Origin: Bradyrhizobium sp. WD16
GTDB taxonomy: Bacteria; Pseudomonadota; Alphaproteobacteria; Rhizobiales; Xanthobacteraceae
Length of the DNA: 64,000 nucleotides
Assembly (NCBI RefSeq): GCF_024181725.1
Contig: NZ_CP028908.1
Location: 4,825,501 to 4,889,500 of the forward strand
Reading direction: 5' to 3'
Numbering within the stretch: the stretch's first letter is position 1; each line of letters opens with the position of its first letter. Positions 43,086-51,956 of this stretch are shown piece after piece. A program made the translations under genes and the position numbers. The notes beneath the pieces were generated by a model, which saw only the letters and a list, made by a program, of their open reading frames with translations, had not been told where the DNA came from and ran no database searches.

Positions 43086-44870
43086 ATGCCGCCGAAGCGA
43101 AGCCAGCAGGTGCGTCGTTTTCAGCTGATCCTGCTCAAGCCCTCGCACTACGGCGACGACGGCTACCTGATCCGCTGGTGGCGCGCGATGAGCCCGTCGA
43201 ATTCTCTCGCATCGGTCTACAGCATTGCTGTCGATTGCGCGCAGAGACAGGTCTTGGGGCCCGATGTCGCCATCGATATCGTCGCGCTGGACGAGACCAA
43301 TACCCGGATCGATGTCCCCGCCCTCGTCTCGCGTCTCGAAAGCCACGGGAATTTCGGCTGCGTCGCGTTGATCGGCGTGCAGTCGAACCAGTATCCGCGG
43401 GCCCTCGATCTTGGCCGACCGTTCAGGGCGGCGGGGATCGCCGTCGCCATCGGCGGATTTCATGTCTCGGGATGTCTGTCCATGCTCGACGGGCAGGCTG
43501 TCGATCTCGATGCGTGCCGGGACATGGGCATCACGATTTTCGCCGGCGAGGCCGAGGGGCGGCTCGAACTCCTGCTGCAGGACGCCGCCGCCGGGGCGCT
43601 CAAGCCCGTCTACAACTACATGAATGATCTGCCTTCGATCGAGGGCACGCCGGGGCCGTTCCTGCCGGCGCAGGTTGTCAAACGCACGCTTGGTCGCAGC
43701 TCGAGCTTCGATGCCGGTCGGGGCTGTCCTTACCAGTGCTCATTCTGCACCATCATCAATGTGCAGGGCCGCAAGTCGCGCTTCCGGTCGCCGGACGATG
43801 TCGAACAACTCGTCAGACTGAATTTCGCGCAAGGCATCAGCAGCTTCTTCATCACCGACGACAATTTCGCGCGCAACCGGGAATGGGAAGCGATTCTGGA
43901 TCGCCTGATCGAACTTCGCGAAAACGACGGGATCCCGATCCGCCTCCTCATTCAGGTCGATACGCTCTGCCACAGGATCCCGAACTTTATCGAGAAAGCG
44001 AAGCGCGCCGGCGTCACGAAGGTCTTCATCGGGCTGGAGAACATCAACCCGGACAACCTGGCCGCGGCCAAGAAGCGCCAAAACAAGATCACGGAATACC
44101 GGACCATGCTCCTCGCGTGGCGGGCCCATGGCATTATCACCTTCGCGGGCTATATCCTGGGTTTTCCCGCGGATACGCCCGAGACGATCCGGCGCGACAT
44201 CGCCATCATCAAGAGCGAATTGCCGATCGACCTTCTGGAGTTCTTCTGTCTGACACCGCTCCCCGGCTCCGAAGACCATCGAATGCTCTGGAAGAACGGC
44301 ATCCCGATGAGCGCCGATCTCAACATTTACGATACGGAGCATCCCTGCACGGCCCACGTCCTGATGAGCGAGGCGCAATGGCGCGACATCTATCATGAGG
44401 CATGGTCCCTTTATTATACGCCGGAGCATATGAAGACCCTGCTGCGGCGCGCAGCGGTGACCGGCGCACCGCTGGGCAACCTGGCAAAATATCTGCTGAC
44501 ATTTTCGACGACCGATCGCCTGGAAGGAGTCCATCCGCTGCAGGGCGGAATTCTGCGCCTCAAGCATCCATCGGAACGCCGGCGCGGCCTGCCGCGCGAA
44601 TCCGCCTGGGTGTTCTGGCCGCGCTTTCTCTCGGACACGGTCCGGAAGCAAGCGATCCTGGCCGGCACGGCGGCGCGGCTGCTGGCGTGGGCCGTGGCGA
44701 TTGCATGGGCTCCTTCTTCACGGTCATATGCCGACTTGTCGCTCACGCCGGTCGACGCCGACGGCGACGATGCGCGCGATCTCGTCACCAAGACCACGGG
44801 CGGGCGGACCGCCGCGGCACATATCCGGAAGGTTGCAGCGCTGACCGGAGCATCCGACGCATCGCACTGA
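43086..44870 (+). CDS. B12-binding-domain-like radical SAM protein
   Basis: 594-residue enzyme. An N-terminal Rossmann-like region of the B12-binding type (about residues 15-170, with VALIGVQSNQYPRALDLGR and IAVAIGGFHVSG) is followed by the radical SAM core. The [4Fe-4S] cluster motif is GCPYQCSFC with Cys214, Cys218 and Cys221. FITDDNFARN, FIGLENINPDNL and GYILGFPADTPETIRRDI follow. I do not see the DxHxxG cobalamin ligand motif. A long C-terminal part contains a hydrophobic stretch near AARLLAWAVAIAWAPSS. The ATG at 43086 was chosen over 42984. It has no operon partners, so the substrate is unknown. Confidence 0.82.
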   Translation: MPPKRSQQVRRFQLILLKPSHYGDDGYLIRWWRAMSPSNSLASVYSIAVDCAQRQVLGPDVAIDIVALDETNTRIDVPALVSRLESHGNFGCVALIGVQSNQYPRALDLGRPFRAAGIAVAIGGFHVSGCLSMLDGQAVDLDACRDMGITIFAGEAEGRLELLLQDAAAGALKPVYNYMNDLPSIEGTPGPFLPAQVVKRTLGRSSSFDAGRGCPYQCSFCTIINVQGRKSRFRSPDDVEQLVRLNFAQGISSFFITDDNFARNREWEAILDRLIELRENDGIPIRLLIQVDTLCHRIPNFIEKAKRAGVTKVFIGLENINPDNLAAAKKRQNKITEYRTMLLAWRAHGIITFAGYILGFPADTPETIRRDIAIIKSELPIDLLEFFCLTPLPGSEDHRMLWKNGIPMSADLNIYDTEHPCTAHVLMSEAQWRDIYHEAWSLYYTPEHMKTLLRRAAVTGAPLGNLAKYLLTFSTTDRLEGVHPLQGGILRLKHPSERRRGLPRESAWVFWPRFLSDTVRKQAILAGTAARLLAWAVAIAWAPSSRSYADLSLTPVDADGDDARDLVTKTTGGRTAAAHIRKVAALTGASDASH

Positions 44871-45094
44871 TCCCCTCCCTCCATTCCGAACCGATGCATC
44901 GCCAAGTGCCGGAATCTTCCCATGAACCCATCTTCTTCGTGGTGACAACGATCACCTCTTGAGACATCGTAGCCATCGGCGCCGATGTGTCGCGTCGGAT
45001 GTCGAGCGCGGATGTGCCGAGAGCGAAACCCTCGGCAAAAACTCTTCGTCTCCAGGCTGGTTCTGGCTGCGAGATTGTCTCGAATGTGGGGTTG

Positions 45095-45415
45095 ATGATG
45101 CAGCTGCAGTCCATCTGGGTGCCTGTCGTCGCACTGGCTCTTGTCGTGCCGACGGTTCGTTCGGCATCGGCGGCCAGTCCCGTCAATGGCGAGCGCATCG
45201 CCAAGCGATGGTGTTCAAGCTGTCACGCCGTTGAAGCGGCTCAAAGGTCGACCAGCACCGAGGCGCCGCCGTTTTCGAGCATTGCCAGGAACCGCAATCT
45301 CGATGGTCCGCGGATCGCCTTCTACCTGCTCAATCCTCATCCGCAGATGCCTGATTTCGGCCTGTCGCGCGATGTGGCGTCGGATCTCGCCGCCTACATC
45401 CTCAAGCAACGGTGA
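45095..45415 (+). CDS. Small periplasmic c-type cytochrome
   Basis: 106-residue monohaem cytochrome. The signal peptide (MMQLQSIWVPVVALALVVPT) ends near VRSASAASP. The haem attachment site is CSSCH (Cys40, Cys43, His44) and the distal methionine is probably in NPHPQMPDFGLS. The C-terminal helix is VASDLAAYILKQR. It probably shuttles electrons in the periplasm; the partner is unknown. A second ATG lies three bases downstream. It is followed by a strong terminator, so it is a single-gene transcript. Confidence 0.87.
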   Translation: MMQLQSIWVPVVALALVVPTVRSASAASPVNGERIAKRWCSSCHAVEAAQRSTSTEAPPFSSIARNRNLDGPRIAFYLLNPHPQMPDFGLSRDVASDLAAYILKQR

Positions 45416-45493
45416 GGTGACCGGCCGGAACGTTTGCGCCACGGACGCGTTGAAGGTGCATCATCGATTGTGACTTCGAAAGTTGTTCCTGTC

Positions 45494-45532
45494 GGCCGCC
45501 TGGGCTGTCCCCCGCCCGGGCGGCCATTTTTT
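45494..45532 (+). terminator. Rho-independent terminator after the cytochrome c gene
   Basis: Twelve-base stem GGCCGCCTGGGC (45494-45505) with GCCCGGGCGGCC (45514-45525), one G-T pair, loop of 8, followed by A and six T. Very strong by eye. Confidence 0.85.
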
Positions 45533-45599
45533 GCACGCGTTTTGCACGCGCGATTTTCCTGCGTCCTTCCAGCGGGCTATGGATTGCTGTTGATTGCAA

Positions 45600-45766
45600 T
45601 CCAACCCCGAGCCTTCGTCGACCGAATGTTCGACCGGCGAAGCGCGCGGACCGATGACACGGACCTGCCCACCCTTGCGTCGAAAAGCGTGGGCGATGCC
45701 ATTTCCGATTCCGCTGGCGCCGCCGGCCGCAAGAATGATTTTTCCGCCGAAGTCGAGTTTGTCCAT
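45600..45766 (-). pseudogene. N-terminal remnant of a short-chain dehydrogenase gene
   Basis: The first 55 codons of an SDR: MDKLDFGGKIILAAGGASGI and GNGIAHAFRRKGGQVRVIG, with the nucleotide-binding GGASGIGNGIA motif. Homology fades after about SVDEGSGLD, and the frame continues as noise. The catalytic Tyr and Lys are absent. It is a truncated, presumably dead copy. It lies opposite to the flanking plus-strand genes. Confidence 0.7.
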
Positions 45767-46160
45767 GCCGCCCCCCCCTTGTCCACTGAGAAGAGTCCAT
45801 GGAGAAGTTTGTTGCGACCGCACCTTCGCTGCGCCGCAGCGCGAGGAGTCGGTCACGATGTGCCTCGTCTTTGCACTGCATCATGAGCGTGCGCCTTGCG
45901 CAGGCACACATTGCGGCAATGGAATTGATCCTGGTCAATTTGCTACGCTGCGTCCCACCAAAGACACGACATGAATTCAGGTGCGGGGATGGCGCCGCGA
46001 TTCAAATCGTGTTTGATACGCGACCGGCTGGTTGCGGCGCCGGGATGGTGAGGCCGCGACATCAGATCCTGCCGAGAGCTCGCCGTGACAGCTCGCGTCT
46101 GGGCGGGAGCCAAATTCGATGAGGGTTATCGTGAAATCGTCTGCACGCGAAAATTTCCGC
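45767..46160. other. Intergenic region upstream of malic enzyme
   Basis: About 394 bases between the SDR remnant and the chosen malic enzyme start. It probably contains the rest of the decayed locus and the malic enzyme promoter. No intact gene is visible. Confidence 0.3.
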
Positions 46161-47801
46161 ATGTCCGCATCTTCCGCTATTCCGCGCGGACTGGCTCTGC
46201 TGCGGGATCCGTTGCTCAACAAGGGAATCGCATTTTCGCTCGCCGAACGCGATGCGCTCGGCCTGCGCGGCCTGTTGCCGCCGCACGTCATGACGCTCGA
46301 GCAGCAGGCCGATCGCTTCATGAAGAATCTGCGCGGCCTGTCGGGCGATCTCGACAAGTTCGTGGCGCTCAACGCCCTGCGCGATCGCAACGAGACGTTG
46401 TTCCTGCGCGTGGTCTGCGACAACATCGACGAGATTCAGCCGCTGATCTATACACCGACCGTGGGGCTCGCCTGCCAGAAATTCGGCGACATCTGGCAGC
46501 GTCCGCGCGGCCTCTATATCAGCGCCGGTGATCGCGGACACATCGCCGAGGTGCTCGCCAACTGGCCGCACGCGGCGCGGCTGATCGTCGTGACCGATGG
46601 CGAACGGATTCTCGGCCTCGGCGATCTCGGCGCCAGCGGCATGGGCATCCCGGTCGGCAAGCTGTCGCTCTATGCGGCCTGTGCCGGCGTCCACCCAGCA
46701 TTGTGCCTGCCGGTGATGCTGGATGTCGGCACCAACAACCCCGACCTGCTCAAGGACAAGAATTATATCGGCCTGCGCCAGAATCGGCTGCGGGGCGGCG
46801 AATACGACGATTTCCTGGAAGAATTCATGAGCGCGGCGCAGCAGGCCTTCCCCGGCGTGCTGATCCAGTTCGAGGATTTCGCCAATCACAATGCGTTCCG
46901 CCTGCTGCACAGGTATCGCGAGCAGGCCTGCGTCTTCAACGACGACATCCAGGGCACTGCCGCGGTCGCGCTCGCTGGCGTCTTCTCCGCGCTGCGCGTC
47001 ACCGGCGGCAAGCTCAACGACCAGAAGCTGCTGTTCCTCGGCGCCGGCGAGGCCGCTACCGGCATCGCCGACCTCGTCGTCGCGGCCATGGTGGCGCAGG
47101 GGGCGAGCGAAACCGATGCACGGCGCCGGATCTGGCTGATGGATTCGCGCGGTCTGGTGGTCTGGGCGCGCAACGATCTCGCCGAACACAAACTGGGCTA
47201 CGCCCATGACCATCCCCCGGTCGGCGACTTCCTGAGCGCGATCCGTGAGCTCAGGCCGACCGCAATCATCGGCGTCTCGGCCGTCGGCGGCACCTTTACT
47301 CCGGAGGTGCTCAAGACCATGGCCGAACTCAACGATCGGCCGATCGTGTTCGCGCTGTCCAATCCGACATCCAAGGCCGAGTGCAGTGCCGAGGAGGCCT
47401 ATCGACATACCGGCGGCACGGCGCTGTTTGCCTGCGGCAGCCCCTATGATCCGGTCACCTTCGACAGCCGCATCTTCGTGCCGCGCCAGGGCAACAACTC
47501 ATATATCTTCCCCGGCGTCGGCCTCGGCGCCATCGCCAGCGGCGCCACACGCATCACCGACGAGATGTTCATGGCCGCCGCGCGCACCCTGGCCGATCTC
47601 GTCACCGATGCCGACCGCGCCCAGGGCAGCCTCTACCCGGCGCTGCCGCGGATCCGGGAAGTCTCCTGCCGGATCGCGGTCGAAGTCGCCAAGGTCGCCT
47701 ATCAGCGCGGTGTCTCGACGGGACGGCAGCCGGACGATGTGCTGGAGCGCGTCCGCTCGCAGATGTTCGAACCGGTCTATCACAGCTATCTGCCGGCATA
47801 G
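46161..47801 (+). CDS. NAD-dependent malic enzyme
   Basis: 546-residue malic enzyme of the long, non-fused (SfcA/MaeA) type, decarboxylating malate to pyruvate with reduction of NAD(P). IQPLIYTPTVGLACQKFGDI carries the catalytic Tyr region, and RLIVVTDGERILGLGDLGAS and IPVGKLSLYAACAGVHPALC carry the catalytic Lys. QFEDFANHNAFRLLHRY and FNDDIQGTAAVALAGVFSAL bind metal and malate. FLGAGEAATGIADLVVAAM is the dinucleotide site. The start MSASSAIPRGLALLRDPLLN at 46161 was preferred to an ATG at 46119. It ends before a repeat remnant and a strong terminator. Confidence 0.92.
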   Translation: MSASSAIPRGLALLRDPLLNKGIAFSLAERDALGLRGLLPPHVMTLEQQADRFMKNLRGLSGDLDKFVALNALRDRNETLFLRVVCDNIDEIQPLIYTPTVGLACQKFGDIWQRPRGLYISAGDRGHIAEVLANWPHAARLIVVTDGERILGLGDLGASGMGIPVGKLSLYAACAGVHPALCLPVMLDVGTNNPDLLKDKNYIGLRQNRLRGGEYDDFLEEFMSAAQQAFPGVLIQFEDFANHNAFRLLHRYREQACVFNDDIQGTAAVALAGVFSALRVTGGKLNDQKLLFLGAGEAATGIADLVVAAMVAQGASETDARRRIWLMDSRGLVVWARNDLAEHKLGYAHDHPPVGDFLSAIRELRPTAIIGVSAVGGTFTPEVLKTMAELNDRPIVFALSNPTSKAECSAEEAYRHTGGTALFACGSPYDPVTFDSRIFVPRQGNNSYIFPGVGLGAIASGATRITDEMFMAAARTLADLVTDADRAQGSLYPALPRIREVSCRIAVEVAKVAYQRGVSTGRQPDDVLERVRSQMFEPVYHSYLPA

Positions 47802-47823
47802 CCGCGGCCGGCGATCGCGCAAA

Positions 47824-47836
47824 GACGCCACACTAG
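47824..47836 (+). repeat. Remnant of a type B repeat end
   Basis: The 13 bases GACGCCACACTAG equal the right end of the type B hairpin seen in copies 2 and 4. It lies just after malic enzyme and ahead of its terminator, with no left arm. Probably a decayed copy; the match is short. Confidence 0.45.
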
Positions 47837-47845
47837 CAGAAGCAC

Positions 47846-47878
47846 AAAGACCTCCGGGCCGGCGCCCGGAGGTCTTTT
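47846..47878 (+). terminator. Rho-independent terminator after malic enzyme
   Basis: Fourteen-base perfect stem AAAGACCTCCGGGC (47846-47859) with its complement (47864-47877), loop CGGC, ending in TTTT. Because the stem starts with AAA and ends with TTT, it may also terminate from the other strand. Confidence 0.9.
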
Positions 47879-47960
47879 CGCTGACGCCGGGCTTTGAGCG
47901 CGAGTCCCGCGCGAGACGACCGGCTGACCGCGAGAAAATAGATGTCTCAAGCATCAGATG

Positions 47961-47989
47961 TTGACATTATCGCATCACTAATCACGATA
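47961..47989 (+). promoter_or_regulatory. Possible sigma-70-type promoter of the HTH-hyf operon
   Basis: A perfect -35 hexamer TTGACA at 47961-47966, followed at about 17-18 bases by ACGATA/CGATAC, a weak -10. It is the only good -35 in the gap before the HTH gene at 48039. Confidence 0.35.
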
Positions 47990-48038
47990 CAGAGATGATG
48001 ATTCATATGCGGGTGGCCCTCGAACAACGGACCGGCCG

Positions 48039-48332
48039 ATGATTACTGCCGCGCAATTACGGGCCGCCCGGGTGCTCCTGGGGATCGACCAGCGGCAGCT
48101 CGCCGAAATGTCCGGGCTGTCGGTGCCCACGATCCAGCGCATGGAGGCCAGCGAGAGCATGATCCGGGGCAACGTCGATTCCCTGATGAAGCTGATCGCC
48201 GCGCTCGATGGCGCCGGCATCGAATTGATCGATGAGGGGGCCGTGAGCAGTGCCGCCGGTCGAGGCGTCAGGCTGAGGCATCGGGCCGCCGTGGCACCCA
48301 GGCCGGCGGGTGGAACGCGGGCACGATCATGA
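48039..48332 (+). CDS. XRE-family transcriptional regulator coupled to the hyf-like operon
   Basis: 97-residue regulator. AAQLRAARVLLGIDQRQLAE followed by MSGLSVPTIQRMEASESMIR is a full XRE helix-turn-helix, and DSLMKLIAALDGAGIELIDE is the usual second helical part. Its stop overlaps the hyfB start (ATGA), so it is translated together with the membrane complex genes and probably regulates the operon, perhaps autogenously. Short XRE proteins of this type (LIAALD-AGIE-ID) are common in Bradyrhizobium. The effector is unknown. Confidence 0.85.
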   Translation: MITAAQLRAARVLLGIDQRQLAEMSGLSVPTIQRMEASESMIRGNVDSLMKLIAALDGAGIELIDEGAVSSAAGRGVRLRHRAAVAPRPAGGTRARS

Positions 48333-50347
48333 TGCAGGCGGTCGCGCTCCAACTTTGGTGCGTGGCGGGCCTGCTGGCCACCGCCATTGTCGCCATCGCC
48401 CTGGGCCGGTCGAGGCAGGCAACCGCCGTCGTCTACACCTTGACCCTGACCCTGTCGGCGCTGGCCTGCGCCGCCGCCCTCTCCCATCTGATCCGTGCGC
48501 CGACCGTTGCCAGCGAAACGGTGCTCCCGGTCGGGTTGCCGTGGCTCGGAGCTCATTTCCGGCTCGATGCGCTCGCCGCCTTCTTCCTCTTCGTGATCGA
48601 CCTCGGCGGCATGGTGGCGAGCCTCTATGCTCTCGGCTATGGCAGCCACGAAGAGGCCCCGCATCGTGTGCTGCCGTTCTTCGCTGCCTTCCTCGCCGGC
48701 ATGAACCTCGTGGTGCTGGCGGATGACGCCTTCAGCTATCTGCTCTGCTGGGAGTTCATGTCGCTGGCGTCATGGGCGCTGGTGCTGGCCCATCACCGCG
48801 ATCCCGCCAACGCCAGGGCGAGCTACGTCTATCTGGTGATGGCAAGCTTCGGCACGCTGGCGCTGCTGCTCGCCTTCGGCCTGATGGCCGGGCCCGCCGG
48901 CGGCTATGGCTTCGCCGCCATGCGTGCCGCCGAGCATCCGCCGACGCTGATGGCTTTTGTGCTGGTCCTGATGCTGCTTGGCGCGGGGTCGAAAGCCGGC
49001 CTTGTGCCGCTCCATGTCTGGCTGCCACTCGCCCACCCTGCGGCGCCAAGTCATGTCTCGGCGCTGATGAGCGGCGTCATGACCAAGGTCGCCGTCTACG
49101 GCTTCATTCGGGTGATGTTCGATCTCTTGGGACCGCCCACATGGTGGTCGAGCGTTATCGTCCTGTTCCTCGGCGGCATCACGGCGGTGATCGGCATCCT
49201 GCATGCCCTGATGGAAAAGGACCTCAAGCGTCTGCTTGCCTACAGCACCATCGAGAACATCGGCGTCATCTTCGTCAGTCTTGGTCTCGCGCTCGCTTTC
49301 CAGGCGAACGGCCAGGGCCTCGCCGCGGCGCTGGCCTTCACCGCCGCGCTGTTCCATGTCCTCAATCACTCGTTCTTCAAGAGCCTTTTGTTCTTCGGGG
49401 CCGGCGCCGTGCTCAGCGCCACCGGCGAACGCGACATGGAGAAGCTCGGCGGTCTGATCCACCGCATGCCCTCCACCAGCTTCGCCTTCCTGGTCGGTTG
49501 CGTCGCGATCTCGGCGCTGCCGCCATTCAACGGTTTCGTCTCGGAGTGGCTGGTATTCCAGGCCATCCTGCAGAGCCCCAGCCTGCCGCAATGGGCGCTC
49601 AAGATCATGGCTCCCGGTGTCGGCGCGCTGCTGGCGCTCGCCGCGGCACTGGCGGCCGCCTGCTTCGTCAAGGCGTTCGGCGTCACCTTCCTCGGCCGGC
49701 CGCGCAGTCCGATCGCCGAGACCGCCCATGAGGTCGACCGCTTTTCGCTGGCGGCGATGTTCGTTCTGGCGGCGCTCTGTCTGCTCGCCGGCGTCCTGCC
49801 GGGCCTGGTGATCGATACCGTTGCGCCGATCACCCAGGGACTGCTCGGCAGCCGGATGCCGACCCAGGCCCACGAGGCCTGGCTGTCGATCGTGCCGATC
49901 GCCCAGAGCCGCAGCTCCTATAACGGCCTCCTCGTTCTGCTGTTCATCACGATATCGGCCTCGCTCGCGGTCATGTTCATCCACCGCTTCGCGTCGCATG
50001 CCATCCGGCGTGGCCCGGCCTGGGGTTGCGGGTTCACGGATCCGACGCCGGCGGCGCAGTATTCCGGCGTCAGCTTCGCCCAACCGATCCGCCGCGTGTT
50101 CGGCACCCTGCTCTTCCGCGCCCGCGAGCGCGTCGAGATGCCGCCGCCCGGCGACGGCGCTCCGGCCCGCCTGACGATCGAGATGCACGACCTGATCTGG
50201 GAGCGCCTCTATCTGACTGTGAAGGACGCGGTCTGGTGGGCGGCAGACCGGTTGAACCTGCTGCAGTTCCTCACCATCCGTCGCTATCTCAGCCTGGTCT
50301 TCGCGACTCTCGTCGCCCTGCTTCTGGTGCTCGCGATATGGTCCTGA
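48329..50347 (+). CDS. hyfB: HyfB-like proton-translocating membrane subunit
   Basis: 672-residue antiporter-type subunit of complex I/group 4 hydrogenase complexes (NuoL/HycC/HyfB class) with about fourteen or more helices. It has LLCWEFMSLASWALV (conserved Glu), SKAGLVPLHVWLPLAHPAAP and SALMSGVMTKVAVYGFIRVM (conserved Lys residues), and MEKDLKRLLAYSTIENIGVI. The amphipathic C-terminal extension VWWAADRLNLLQFLTIRRYL and final helix LVFATLVALLLVLAIW fit HyfB. It is first of six overlapping genes; the HTH gene overlaps its start and hyfC overlaps its end by 10 bases. It pumps ions with the rest of the complex. Confidence 0.9.
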   Translation: MMQAVALQLWCVAGLLATAIVAIALGRSRQATAVVYTLTLTLSALACAAALSHLIRAPTVASETVLPVGLPWLGAHFRLDALAAFFLFVIDLGGMVASLYALGYGSHEEAPHRVLPFFAAFLAGMNLVVLADDAFSYLLCWEFMSLASWALVLAHHRDPANARASYVYLVMASFGTLALLLAFGLMAGPAGGYGFAAMRAAEHPPTLMAFVLVLMLLGAGSKAGLVPLHVWLPLAHPAAPSHVSALMSGVMTKVAVYGFIRVMFDLLGPPTWWSSVIVLFLGGITAVIGILHALMEKDLKRLLAYSTIENIGVIFVSLGLALAFQANGQGLAAALAFTAALFHVLNHSFFKSLLFFGAGAVLSATGERDMEKLGGLIHRMPSTSFAFLVGCVAISALPPFNGFVSEWLVFQAILQSPSLPQWALKIMAPGVGALLALAAALAAACFVKAFGVTFLGRPRSPIAETAHEVDRFSLAAMFVLAALCLLAGVLPGLVIDTVAPITQGLLGSRMPTQAHEAWLSIVPIAQSRSSYNGLLVLLFITISASLAVMFIHRFASHAIRRGPAWGCGFTDPTPAAQYSGVSFAQPIRRVFGTLLFRARERVEMPPPGDGAPARLTIEMHDLIWERLYLTVKDAVWWAADRLNLLQFLTIRRYLSLVFATLVALLLVLAIWS

Positions 50348-51294
50348 TCTCGGATATCGCCGTCCAGGGCGCCCAGATGGCGCTCGTCCTGCTGCTGTCG
50401 CCGCTGATGACCGGCTTCGTGCGCAAGGTCAAGGCGCGGCTGTTGCGCCGCCGGGGCGCTTCGATCTTCCAGCCGTATCGCGATCTGCTGCGCCTGCTGC
50501 GCAAGGAAGTGGTGCTGGCCGACAATGCATCCTGGCTGTTCCGCGTCACGCCGTACGTGACCTTCGCCGCCATCTGGGTCGCCGCCGCGCTGGTGCCGAC
50601 CTTCGCCACCGGCCTTCTTTTCAACTGGACCGCGGATCTGATCGCTATCGTCGCGCTGCTCGGCAGCGCCCGCTTCTTCCTGGCGCTCGCCGGCATGGAT
50701 GTCGGCACGAGTTTCGGCGGCATCGGCTCGAGCCGCGAGGTGATGATCGCGGCCCTGGCCGAGCCCGCCATGCTGCTGATGGTGTTCTGCGTCGCGCTGG
50801 TGGCCGGTTCGTCCCAGCTCTCGACCGTGGCCACCTTCATGGCCTCCTCCGAGGTCGGCCTGCGTGTGTCGCTCGGCATGGCGATGATCGCCCTCGTCAT
50901 GGTGGCGATCGCCGAGAATGCCCGCATCCCGGTCGACAATCCGGCGACCCATCTCGAACTCACCATGGTCCATGAGGCCATGATCCTGGAATATTCCGGG
51001 CGGCATCTCGCCATGATCGAGTTCGGCGCCTTCCTCAAGCTCCTGCTCTACATTTCGCTGATCGTCTGCGTCTTCTTTCCCTGGGAGGTGACGACCATCG
51101 GCGCCGGACCGCTGCACTACCTGATCAGCACCGCGGCCTATCTGGTCAAGATCGCGATCGCCGGCACGCTGCTGGCGCTGTTCGAGACCGCGACGGCGAA
51201 GATGCGGGTGTTCCGCGTGCCGGCGTTCCTCGGCGCGGCGCTCATGCTCGGCCTTCTCGGCACACTCCTGCTGTTCGTGTCACGGAGCCTGTGA
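50338..51294 (+). CDS. hyfC: HyfC-like membrane subunit (NuoH/HycD family)
   Basis: 318-residue NuoH-type subunit that connects the hydrophilic and membrane arms. It has PLMTGFVRKVKARLLRRRGA, SIFQPYRDLLRLLRKEVVLA and AIAENARIPVDNPATHLELT with the conserved Glu/Asp cluster, then VHEAMILEYSGRHLAMIEFG. The ATG at 50338 lies inside the hyfB 3' end. It provides the quinone- or substrate-proximal channel in complex I; here it joins the HyfG/HyfI pair to the pump subunits. Confidence 0.9.
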   Translation: MVLISDIAVQGAQMALVLLLSPLMTGFVRKVKARLLRRRGASIFQPYRDLLRLLRKEVVLADNASWLFRVTPYVTFAAIWVAAALVPTFATGLLFNWTADLIAIVALLGSARFFLALAGMDVGTSFGGIGSSREVMIAALAEPAMLLMVFCVALVAGSSQLSTVATFMASSEVGLRVSLGMAMIALVMVAIAENARIPVDNPATHLELTMVHEAMILEYSGRHLAMIEFGAFLKLLLYISLIVCVFFPWEVTTIGAGPLHYLISTAAYLVKIAIAGTLLALFETATAKMRVFRVPAFLGAALMLGLLGTLLLFVSRSL

Positions 51295-51956
51295 TGCACG
51301 ACATCTCCTTCGACATCGCCCATATGCTCGCAGGCGGCCTCGTTCTGATCAGCTTCATGATGCTGTATCAGGACCGGCTCTACGCGCTCTTGAACATTTT
51401 CGCAGTGCATGCGGTGCTGCTGGCCTGTTCCGTGGCCTGGCAGGCCTATGTCCAGAACGCGCCTCATCTCTACGTCACCGCCGCGATCGCGCTGGTGTTC
51501 AAGGCCATCATCATTCCGGTGGCGCTGCATCGCATGATCAGGCAGATGGGCATTCATCGCGACATCGAGAACGCGGTCGGCATCGGCATGACCATGCTCG
51601 CCGGCATGGGACTCGTCGCCCTGTCGATGGTGCTGATGCTCCGCGTCACCAGCGCGGCGGACCCGCTTGCCCGCGAAGACCTCGCCTTCGCCCTCTCGGT
51701 CGTGCTGCTGGGGCTTCTGGTGATGGTGACGCGCCGCAACGCTGTCAGTCAGGTGGTCGGCTTCATGTCGCTCGAAAACGGGCTGGTGCTGGCCGCGACC
51801 GGCGCCAAGGGCATGCCGCTGGTGGTGGAGATCAGCGTCGCGTTCTCGATCCTGATCGCCTTCATCGTCATCGGCGTCTTCCTGTTCCGCATCAGGGAGC
51901 GGTTCGACACGGTCGACGTCGGCGCCCTCGACGACTTCCGTGGAGAACGTCGATGA
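51294..51956 (+). CDS. hyfE: HyfE-like membrane subunit (NuoK-like)
   Basis: 220-residue hydrophobic protein with about six or seven helices. FDIAHMLAGGLVLISFMMLY, YVTAAIALVFKAIIIPVALH and SVVLLGLLVMVTRRNAVSQV are HyfE/NuoK-like; VVGFMSLENGLVLAATGAKG carries the conserved Glu of NuoK-type subunits. The start at 51294 is a TGATG overlap with hyfC; a GTG three bases earlier is also possible. It ends in an ATGA overlap with hyfF. Confidence 0.88.
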   Translation: MHDISFDIAHMLAGGLVLISFMMLYQDRLYALLNIFAVHAVLLACSVAWQAYVQNAPHLYVTAAIALVFKAIIIPVALHRMIRQMGIHRDIENAVGIGMTMLAGMGLVALSMVLMLRVTSAADPLAREDLAFALSVVLLGLLVMVTRRNAVSQVVGFMSLENGLVLAATGAKGMPLVVEISVAFSILIAFIVIGVFLFRIRERFDTVDVGALDDFRGERR

